A DNA stretch of 64,000 bases from NCBI GenBank assembly GCA_032690845.1, contig CM064421.1, forward strand, positions 36,942,963 to 37,006,962, in the 5' to 3' direction. The stretch is from Eleusine coracana subsp. coracana. Taxonomy: Eukaryota; Streptophyta; Magnoliopsida; Poales; Poaceae. The notes under the pieces are model-generated. The model did no database searches. It saw only the letters and a program-made list of their open reading frames with translations, and was not told where the DNA came from. A program made the translations under genes and the position numbers. Positions 59,501-64,000 of the stretch are shown in pieces (position 1 is the first letter of the stretch; each line of letters opens with the position of its first letter).

Positions 59501-61932
59501 TGACTATTCTCTGAAGCCACCAGTGACACAGGTCTATACTCGGCGGGTTACTTCATCCTCTGTTGAGCCCTCTTCTCCTGATGTGTTACTCTCATCTGAT
59601 GAACCATCTTTTATGCTACACGCATCTTCTTCAGAGGATTCTTCGCCTAAGCAGTTTATCAGACATGGCGATCGTACTCGTCGACATCCTGATTTTTATT
59701 CTCCTTCTGCCTATTCTACTACGGTTCTTTCTGAACCCACCACTTATCGTGATGTTGTTCCTCATCAGGAATGACAACATGCTATGGCTGAGGAGATTGC
59801 TGCGCTTGAGCGTATTGGTACGTGGGATCTTGTTCCCCTTCTAGCACATGTTCGTCCTATTACATGTAAGTGGGTCTATAGGGTGAAGACCCGCTCTGAT
59901 GGTTCCCTTGAGCGCTATAAGGCTCGTCTTGTGGCTCGCCGTTTTCAGCAGGAGTATGGCCGTGACTATGATGAGACCTTTGCGCCTGTAGCTCACATGA
60001 CTATTGTTCGCACTCTTCTTGTTGTGGCCTCTGTTCGTGGGTGGTCCATCTCTCAGCTTGATGTCAATAATGCCTTTCTTAATTGTGAGTTGCGTGAGGA
60101 GGTGTATATGTGTCCACCACATGGCTATTTTGTTCCTGAGGGTATGGTTTGTCGTCTTCGTCGCTCACTTTATGGCCTAAAGCAAGCTCCTCGTTCTTGG
60201 TTTCAACGCTTTGCTTCTGTGATCACTGCTGCTGGTTTTTCTACCAGTAATCATGATCCAGCACTTTTTGTTCACACATCTGCTCGCGGTTGGACTCTTC
60301 TTCTTCTTTATGTTGATGATATGATCATTACTGGAGATGATTCTGAATATATAGCTTTTGTGAAGGCGTGTCTCAGTGAGCAGTTTTTGATGTCTAATCC
60401 TGGTCCTCTTCGTTACTTTCTTGGTATTGAGATTTTCTCTACTTCTGACGGATTTTATTTGTCTCAAGAAAAGTACACTAGTGACCTTCTTGATCGTGCT
60501 TCTCTCACTGATCATCGCACTATTGAGACTCCTATGAAGCTTAATGTTCACCTTCGTGCTACTGATGGTGAGCTTCTCACTGATCCTACTCGCTATTGTC
60601 ATATTATGGGGAGTCTTGTTTATCTTGGTGTTACTCGTCCTGATATCTCGCATGTTGTGCATATTCTGAGTCAGTTTATTTCTGCTCCCACCCAGCTCCA
60701 CTATACTCACTTGCTTCGAGTCCTACGTTATCTTCGTGGGACTATATCTCGTCGCTTGTTCTTTCCACGCTCCAGCTCTTTACAACTCCAGGCATATTGT
60801 GATGCTACCTGGGCTAGTGATTCTTCTGATTGTCGCTCTCTTTCTGCCTTTTGTGTGTTTCTTGGTGGTTCTCTTATTTCTTGGAAAACTAAGAAGCAGA
60901 CAGCAGTTTCTCGTTCGAGTGCAGAGGCTGAGTTGTGTGCTATGGTTCTTGTAACAGCAGAGGTTACTTGGTTACGGTGGTTACTTGAGAATTTTGGTGT
61001 TTCTGTTTCTATGCCAACTTCTCTTTTTTCTGACAGTACAGGTGCTATCAGTATGACTCTTGATCCTGTGAAGCATGAACTCAGTAAGCATGTTAGTGTT
61101 GATGCTTTTTATACACGAGCACAGGTACAAGATGGTATTGTTTCTCCTCAGTATGTGCCTTCAGAGATTCAGTTGGCTGATTTGTTCACCAAGGCACAAA
61201 CTGGAGCTCGACACTGCTTTTATCTCTTCAAACTCAGTGTTCTTGATCCACCCTGAGTTTGAGGGGGGGGGGGGGGGGGGTTAGATGTATATGTATTCTT
61301 GTAGTTTCCCCATTGTAGTGCATATTTACCCACTCATGTACATGTATATATTCGGGCCTAGTACCCTCATTATGAATACAAGTGCTATTCACAACAAAAA
61401 TGTCAATCATCCAAACAGCCCTGAACTGCTAACTTGACATAATGCTCTGGGACCATATGTTTTATTCTTCTGACATGGTACAACAAATATTATCAATTTT
61501 GAATTAGTGTTGTTACCCTCACTCTCAATTGAGCTTTTGTTCTGGATGATGCTACCGGCTATTCTGCACAATGTCTCATGTGGCAATGCACAAATATACC
61601 TTATTTAGAATGCTGAAATTTGTTGTTTCAGTTTTTTTTTTTTGTTAGTCTTATTACTGTCTATGGATTCGCTTGTAGACATACAATGAACTCCAGCACT
61701 GCTTTTTGGTAATTGGTATAGCATACCCGGAGGATCTTTGCATGTTTCTTCTGAATGTAAGTGTTTTTGCCATGTGTCATATGAGGGTTCCAAGTTGTCG
61801 CAAAATAGGCTAATGCAGAGTTATACTATTGTTGTTACTGTATATCATTTTACAGAAATGCAAGTCAAAGGATGAAGCATCTATTGTTGGGGCACTTAGC
61901 ACAATCAAACATCTATTGCCAAGGTTCCCTCC

Positions 61933-61974
<42 letters not shown>

Positions 61975-63386
61975 GCAGCAGCATGCCAGGTGATATATGG
62001 TGGTGCACAAGCACCATCTAAATCAAAATATTCACCATTCAAATCAAAATATTAGTACATAATGAGCCTATCTTGACCATACTGGATGCCCTCATTCGCC
62101 TAAAATTATTCACTATGATGCAGAAGCCCCACCACCATAATTATGGTATTAGCTTGCCAAATACACACACATTATCCCTCCCTCCCTCTTTGTGTCTTGC
62201 ATACACGTGCATTGGGTGTTTGTGTTCTTTGAATCTGCTTCTGACATTTTTTCTTTGTAGATTGTTGGAATCGTGGCACACTAAACAAACATTACTGGTT
62301 GAAATTGTGAAATCACTTTTAGAGGACCAGAGCTTGAGTATACGTATGGCGCTAGCTGAGGTAATGGATCCGCACAAACTGTTCTTTTGCAATTAAGCAG
62401 ATATTATAGATACCTTACTATGGACAAATACTTACAAGCAGTAGCATAAATAATATGGATTTCTGTTTTTTTAATGAATCTATTTATTCCCACTTTCTTG
62501 ACTTCTGTTAAATTGTATACAGTTAATTGTTGTTATGGCTTCACACTGCTATCTAAGTGGGCATCCTGCTGAGCTGGCAGTTGAGTTTCTGGTGCGACAT
62601 AGTGCTATAACTGATGATGATCTAAATGATCTCAGCACTCTGAAAAATGAGTACTTCCAGGACAGAAGATTTGAGGTTTTACTTAATTTCAGATTCCTCG
62701 TGATTTACATGTTCATGGTACATACTTCAGGATAATTTATGCTCTAATACTTCTTCTTTCTATCAGATGAAGATAAGTCTTGCTGGTCTATCAGAACTAA
62801 GAGCTGTATGTGAAAAGGGTCTTCTTTTACTAGCAATCACCGTTCCTGAAATGGAGGTAAAGTTGCTCTTTGCAGCAGGCTCATTGAGTCAGGAAAATAA
62901 TTTGTCAAGTCCATCATAGTTATATGTGCAATTCACTTTAATTGGTCCTACTCCGCAGCTTGTTCTATGGCCATTTGTCTTGAAATTGATAATCCCAAAG
63001 AAGTATACAGGTGCTGTAGCTACGGTGAGTGTTTCAGTGCTCTTTTTTTTCAGCGAAGCATCAATTTTTTGTGGATAAGTACTACACCTGTTACAAAGTT
63101 TTCAATGGTTAATGAGGAGATCTCTGCAGGTCTGCAAATGCATAACTGAATTGTGTAGGCATAAATTGTCACAGACAAATCCGCTATATACTGAATTGAA
63201 TTCTTCTGAAGTCCCCATTCCTGAGGTGGCTTGCTTGATCTCAGATGTTTTTTCCCCTCAAGTCTTTTACACATTGCCTTGTTATTTCTCATCATGATGA
63301 GATTCATGCAGGATTTATTTGCTCGTTTGGTTGTGCTTCTGCATAATCCACTTGCTAGGGGCCAACTTGCTACCCAAGTCCTGACG
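41585..63386 (+). CDS. SGR6: SGR6/MROH1-type HEAT-repeat protein, N-terminal 581 codons (partial)
   Basis: Exons: 41585-41624, 41713-41803, 41891-41945, 42057-42188, 43399-43470, 44719-44809, 44893-44988, 45174-45252, 45328-45391, 48852-48955, 49038-49143, 55443-55529, 61679-61756, 61856-61923, 62261-62360, 62523-62675, 62767-62856, 62959-63024, 63130-63225, 63312-63386. All phases agree and the frame stays open for 581 codons; more exons lie beyond the right edge, since plant homologues are about 1,700 residues. Diagnostic segments are EAVQVLVASLADDSPVARDA, NPLLVLDCC, RRFGNMAGVF and AFKCWCQAAWQYLGD. The HEAT/ARM solenoid matches Arabidopsis SHOOT GRAVITROPISM 6 (tonoplast-associated, needed for shoot gravitropism) and animal MROH1/HEATR7A. 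The 13-codon first exon is the least certain. Introns 9, 11 and 12 hold an RTE LINE and two copia elements. Confidence 0.9.
43613..43678 (+). repeat. Short insertion ending TTCGAAAAA with 11-bp TSD (SGR6 intron 5)
   Basis: AGAATTTGCTA at 43613-43623 and 43668-43678 flanks a 44-base insert that ends TATATTTCGAAAAA. The second repeat copy supplies the TA target of the adjoining Stowaway element. Confidence 0.65.
43679..43888. mobile_element. Stowaway MITE in SGR6 intron 5
   Basis: 210 bp with classic ends CTCCCTCCGTCCCAAAATAA and its complement TTGGGACGGAGGGAG, flanked by TA (43677-43678 and 43889-43890). It contains the direct repeat CCAAAATAATTGGCATTCT twice near the left end. Non-coding, mobilised by mariner-like transposase. 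Confidence 0.92.
45573..48752 (-). CDS. RTE LINE endonuclease-reverse transcriptase (1059 aa, intact)
   Basis: One uninterrupted 1059-codon ORF. Residues 1-112 are a basic leader with three 22-residue repeats (30-95). An apurinic-type endonuclease follows: GSWNVGSLTG (117-126), VQETKW, NGVGILID, AYAPQVG, GGDLNGHVG and SQIDFILARRED hold its acidic and His active-site positions. The reverse transcriptase has MGPDGIPIEVW, IVVPIFKNKGD, NQFGFMPGRST, VFIDLEKAYDKVP, GLHQGSALSPYLFA and the catalytic MLFADDVVL. A C-terminal region with RMLRWFCGHTRRDRIRNEDI follows. Such proteins nick chromosomal DNA and copy their own RNA at the nick. No stop or frameshift is visible, so the copy may be recent or constrained. 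ATG 48752 is the first in frame. Confidence 0.92.
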   Translation of the reverse strand: MTPWSKVNYFLLFSSSKNSVRVKPIRNSLGRNPLSDALHRNPGVVSNGQGPGRHNLSGASYRDLGTMNSEQGSGRRNLSGALHLRPGVAKNEQGSSHFPRRVRRVRKLAEPTRIRLGSWNVGSLTGKLRELVDVATRRRVNILCVQETKWKGQKAKEVENTGYKLWYTGTTSGRNGVGILIDRSLKDGVVDVRRHGDRIILVRLIVGDSALNVISAYAPQVGLNESIKNQFWEDLDSMVSGIPISEKLFIGGDLNGHVGTSNVGFERVHGGFGYGSRNQEGVDILNWALAYDLLVANTIFRKRESHLVTFRSAQHSSQIDFILARREDRRACLDCRVIPGECVVTQHKLVMADFRFRVRVYRDKRTKTARTKWWKFRGELAQTFKERMLGEGPWEEGEGPDDMWLKMATCVRKVASEVFGVSRGGKQEAKDTWWWNDKVQRAIKEKKECFKRLHLDKSATNIEGYKIAKRAAKRAVSVAKGQAYDNLYQRLGTKEGEKDIYRMARIRERKTRDINQIKCIKDGVDRLLVRDEEIKDRWREYFDKLFNGEEEGPILELDDSFDDNNRRFVRRIQETEIEEALKRMKSGKAMGPDGIPIEVWRCLGARAIVWLTKLFNLIFRSNKMPEEWRRSIVVPIFKNKGDVQSCTNYRGIKLMSHTMKLWERIIEHRLRRVTSVTQNQFGFMPGRSTMEAIFLMRQLMERYREQKKDLHMVFIDLEKAYDKVPRSVMWWALEKHKVPTKYITLIKDMYRDARTCVRTCDGDTNDFPIKIGLHQGSALSPYLFALVMDEVTREIQSDVPWCMLFADDVVLVDKSRDGVNRKLELWRHTLECKGFRLSRAKTEYMMCEFSVTRHEDGDVSLNGQLVAKKDTFRYLGSMLQKDGDIDEDVRHRISAGWLKWRQASGVLCDKRVPQKLKGKFYRTAIRPAMLYGAECWPTKRRHVQQLSVAEMRMLRWFCGHTRRDRIRNEDIRDRIGVAPIEEKLVQHRLRWFGHVQRRPPEAPVCSGVLKRDANVKRGRGRPNLTWDESVKRDLKAWDIPKELAMDRSAWRLAIDVPEP
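48468..48665 (-). repeat. Three 66-bp in-frame repeats in the LINE ORF leader
   Basis: Residues 30-51, 52-73 and 74-95 form three 22-residue units with the pattern GR-NLS-A---PG---NEQGS. Degenerate at protein level; lies before the endonuclease domain. Confidence 0.7.
49184..49668 (+). repeat. 5' LTR of young copia element
   Basis: 485 bp, starts TGATGGAATAAGTC and ends TTTCTAACA. It contains two perfect 131-bp tandem units (49200-49330 and 49331-49461), each with several GTCCTGT..AGGACAGCA motifs. A TATAAATA box is at 49539-49547 and AATAAA at 49597-49602. Confidence 0.95.
49200..49461 (+). repeat. 2 x 131-bp tandem repeat inside the LTR
   Basis: Two exact copies of a 131-bp unit starting GTACTGTTTGGTCTTGG and ending GCATTAGATCA. 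Within each, a palindromic GTCCTGTCCAGGAC and related AGGACAGCAT motifs recur at ~20-40 bp spacing. The same pair is present in the 3' LTR (54680-54941). Position upstream of the TATA box suggests an enhancer array. Confidence 0.92.
49671..49682 (+). promoter_or_regulatory. Primer-binding site of young copia element
   Basis: TGGTATCAGAGC, the standard copia site for priming by initiator tRNA-Met, two bases after the 5' LTR. Confidence 0.9.
49850..54655 (+). CDS. Copia Gag-Pol polyprotein (1601 aa, intact)
   Basis: One ORF from ATG 49850. Residues 1-130 are an Ala/Glu/Arg-rich, coiled-coil-like extension. Gag follows (LTKTNYVEWAAVMRVRL, then the helical UBN2-type region) with a zinc knuckle CHNCGRTGHWAREC from C435. 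The protease has CLDTGATHHMTG with catalytic D519. Integrase has the HHCC zinc site from H650 and a DD35E core at D714, D777 and E813. Reverse transcriptase has the catalytic YVDD at 1279-1282. RNase H shows GYSDSDHAGD and SCEAEYVAAST. All catalytic residues are present. The protein would assemble particles, reverse transcribe the RNA and integrate the DNA. Codon use is GC-rich, unlike the surrounding intron. Confidence 0.96.
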   Translation: MSAEHSRRSVASSERLRQEAELAAAEERERAAAAAAAVAARASRLAAAELAAARAEAAAVAAADAARAAAADLEALRGGSVGGSVADGNIDEELRELEAVREQEAAQERAARWVAAHPHGRGGGSPDGRGRAGSVSGGDACGGRTPSGGRVDGGRGSHRQRDSPSPDRRCGHHGVQAIIREVGPGGGWPTLTKTNYVEWAAVMRVRLQVRHMWDAVRYGDVDYDDDRRALDALIAAVPSEMQFTLSKKRTAKEAWDAIAAARIGSDRARRSTLQAFRKEWENLAFKPGEDLDDFAFRLNTLLHKMVQFGDDTYDEERAVEKLLRCVPERYKQIARSLESMLDLSTMSIEEAIGRLKVVDNDEPRPHSGPITIGGKLHLTREQWEACQRDEKKGEYSSSTGGHRRGKPGKPRGGAQGGGAQGGATGKRKPARDDICHNCGRTGHWARECRQPRRGQAQAQAQAHVARVEEEPALLLAHASIELPPAASAATALLHIDESKASAFLGDGSNDDKCDGWCLDTGATHHMTGRQEYFSDLDTSIRGSVKFGDASGVEIKGVGSILFTAKSGEHRLLTGVYYIPALRNSIISLGQLDKNGSRMEIENGLLRVWDPRGRLLAKVKRGSNHLYILHIEVAQPLCLAARRDDDAWRWHERFGHLNFEALKQLGVKEMVRDLPHIDHVEQLCDVCVLTKQRRFPFPQQTSFRAKERLELVHGDLCGPVTPATPGGRRYFLLLVDDLSRYMWVMVLGSKGEAADAIRRAQVAAEAECGRKLRVLRTDNGGEFTAAEFAAYCADEGIQRHYSAPYSPQQNGVVERRNQTVVGMARALLKQRGMPAVFWGEAVVTAVYILNRSPTKALDGKTPYEAWHGRKPTVFHLRTFGCLAFAKELGHIGKLDDRSTPGVFIGYAEGSKAYRILDPKTQRVRTARDVVFDEGQGWAWDKAVDDGSTPTYDFTIEYVHFEGAGGAGSSPSPSVPEPPPTPALTTATSSSSTLPQPASPRTPASPRTPAPTATPSGTSTPTQAHVEQSPVEFATPLSRDEERIDAYHDSEPLRYRTMEDILGDQPVPGPALRDLKAQLHLACDDGEPRSFAEAERDGAWRAAMQSEMDAVAENRTWEVADLPRGQRAITLKWVFKLKRDEAGAIVKHKARLVARGFVQQEGIDFDDAFAPVARMESVRLLLALAAQEGWCVHHMDVKSAFLNGDLKEEVYVHQPPGFVIPGKEDKVLRLRKALYGLRQAPRAWNAKLDSTLKGMGFEQSPHEAAIYRRGNGGNALLVGVYVDDLVITGTKDAEVAAFKEDMKATFQMSDLGPLSFYLGIEVHQDDSGITLRQTAYAKRIVELAGLTDCNPALTPMEEKLKLSRHSTAKEVDATQYRRLVGSLRYLAHTRPDLAFSVGYVSRFMQRPTTEHQQAVKRIIRYVAGTLDHGIYYPRCRGEAHFIGYSDSDHAGDIDTSKSTSGILFFLGKCLVSWQSVKQPVVAMSSCEAEYVAASTASTQALWLARLLGDLLGRDTEAVELRVDSMSALALAKNPVFHERSRHIRVRYHFIRGCLEEGSIKASYINTNDQLADLLTKPLGRIKFLELCSRIGMVQPPHKTTHKT
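54664..55148 (+). repeat. 3' LTR of young copia element
   Basis: 485 bp, reads identical to 49184-49668 on line-by-line comparison, including both 131-bp units. Confidence 0.95.
56013..56141 (+). repeat. 5' LTR of short-LTR copia element
   Basis: 129 bp, TGTTAGATGTATATG...CATAACA. It has about 12 more bases than the 3' copy around ATAAGGGGTTTTG, plus several substitutions. Confidence 0.88.
56779..61256 (+). pseudogene. Interrupted gag-pol of short-LTR copia element
   Basis: Gag starts at ATG 56779 (MAPPSSSGVAILRCPVLFNG). The frame holds a zinc knuckle CDYCGKEGHVESYC and protease ILDSGASFHMTP. In that frame stops fall at 57343, 57781, 57946 and 58279. A frameshift between 58280 and 58450 moves to the integrase frame (58452-59312), which still has HSDVWCPDPF and a DTAGEY/QNGVAE region. 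Stops at 59310 and 59772 follow. The last piece, 59784-61256 (490 codons), is an open reverse transcriptase-RNase H with LLYVDDMIITG and SSAEAELCAM. Not autonomous as it stands. Confidence 0.9.
61263..61280 (+). repeat. 18-base poly-G run at the polypurine tract
   Basis: Continuous G run directly at the junction of the copia polypurine tract and its 3' LTR; expansion of the tract is the likely origin. Confidence 0.9.
61279..61396 (+). repeat. 3' LTR of short-LTR copia element
   Basis: 118 bp, homologous to 56013-56141; its first bases merge into an 18-G run. Confidence 0.88.
61936..61970. repeat. (CT)17 microsatellite in SGR6 intron 14
   Basis: About 35 bases of uninterrupted CT dinucleotides shortly after the exon 14 donor. 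Confidence 0.9.
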
Positions 63387-64000
63387 GTTAGTCTTCTTAC
63401 AAATTAAAACGAAATCACTTAAAGAAGAACTGAAAAATGTTTTAGTGTCGATTTCAAACATGTCCTTTGTATTTCTCATGTCTGACTTGATGCCTGTTCA
63501 TCCATTCTGCGTAGTAGCTAGTATTTTAGCTTTTCTAGATGTGTAGATATGCTGCCTCTTTTGCAGTCTATCATTTATATGCTCTATCTTTCACTGATGA
63601 TTACCTTGTTTTATCGATTCTTTAGTACTTTGAGTTTATTTTTCGGCTGCCTCAAAGTTGGCACACTATTTTTGTAGGAACAAGGTTGCAGCACGAAGGC
63701 TACCTATTTTTAGTCTGCTAAAATAGCGTCCGAGCACAATTATATGGGTTTTCTTGATGTTATTTGCTTTTTAGATGGGGGCCTGATAGGCTGATACTAT
63801 TTGCTTTACTTTGATATTGTTGCGTAGTTGTTTGTCAACAGAACTGTCGCAATTACTGACTGTGTTATAACCTTTTCTTTCCCTTAAATTAAGTAATTCG
63901 TGATTACTGCATTAAATATATATTTATAGTCTCTCTGATCCTTTTATATTAAAGGACTTTTTTGTCCTATTTAATTAGAAAAATACGAAATTCCCTCCTG
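63387..64000. other. SGR6 intron sequence at the right edge
   Basis: Begins with a GTTAGT donor after exon 20. AT-rich, with no further exon recognised; presumably intron 20. The end has a CTCTGATCCTTTTATATTAAAG-like AT-rich stretch without clear element ends. Confidence 0.5.

Larger units (their letters stand above)
56008..61401 (+). mobile_element. Short-LTR copia element with stops, in SGR6 intron 12
   Basis: TSD AAAAT at 56008-56012 and 61397-61401. The 5' LTR is 56013-56141 and the 3' LTR 61279-61396, only ~120-130 bp, each with TATATATTCGGGCCTAGT and ending TTCA(T/C)AACA. The primer site TGGTATTAGAGC (56142-56153) has one change from the canonical TGGTATCAGAGC. An 18-G run (61263-61280) sits where the polypurine tract meets the 3' LTR and has replaced the LTR's first bases. 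gag-pol is interrupted. Confidence 0.93.

Noticed and set aside
1..64000. CRISPR arrays, bacterial operons, phage or plasmid systems
   Set aside because: Intron-containing plant genes throughout; the tandem repeats seen are LTR-internal or microsatellites.

Overview
This is nuclear DNA of a flowering plant, almost certainly a grass. The genes carry GT-AG introns, GC-rich first exons, Stowaway and copia elements, and a DUF1618 gene (a family expanded in grasses). The order Rab18-type GTPase, tonoplast aquaporin TIP1;1, CKS1, pheophorbide a oxygenase resembles, from memory, the rice chromosome 3 segment holding TIP1;1 and PAO. The PAO N-terminus looks most like maize Lls1, so a panicoid grass is a reasonable but weaker guess. 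No bacterial, organellar or CRISPR features were seen.

Layout. 0.6-4.1 kb holds gene fragments: a DUF1618 reading frame broken by one in-frame stop, exons of an RBP45/47-type RRM that join it in frame through plausible splice sites, and the C-terminal remains of a CHY/RING zinc-finger E3 ligase gene. 5.1-8.6 kb is an intact six-exon RABC (Rab18-like) gene. 8.6-13.0 kb has no convincing gene. 13.0-14.5 kb is TIP1;1 on the minus strand. 18.7-19.2 kb is CKS1. 20.6-23.8 kb is PAO in seven exons. 24.4-31.6 kb is a decayed copia element with a 5-bp target duplication. 31.9-34.5 kb is a six-exon plastid-targeted DUF1997 gene. 35.1-40.7 kb holds two broken exons of a TMEM205-like gene, separated by a TIR element that carries a B3-like gene fragment and is itself interrupted by a probable 3.2-kb solo LTR. 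From 41.6 kb to the right edge runs the first third (20 exons, 581 codons) of an SGR6/MROH1-type HEAT-repeat gene. Its introns have taken in an intact RTE-type LINE (minus strand), an intact copia element with identical LTRs, and a short-LTR copia element with several stops.

The intact genes are housekeeping genes (trafficking, vacuolar water transport, cell cycle, chlorophyll breakdown, a plastid protein, gravitropism/endomembrane) with no obvious shared pathway; they are neighbours by synteny, not an operon.

The two most interesting signals are: (1) thirteen tiny A- or T-rich insertions scattered across the window, each flanked by 7-16 bp direct repeats, which look like hyper-truncated retroposon tails; and (2) a young, apparently intact copia element with a 131-bp tandem duplication in each LTR and an alanine-rich, probably coiled-coil extension on its Gag. 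Splice sites were placed by eye from frame continuity and remembered homologues; no alignment or expression data were available.
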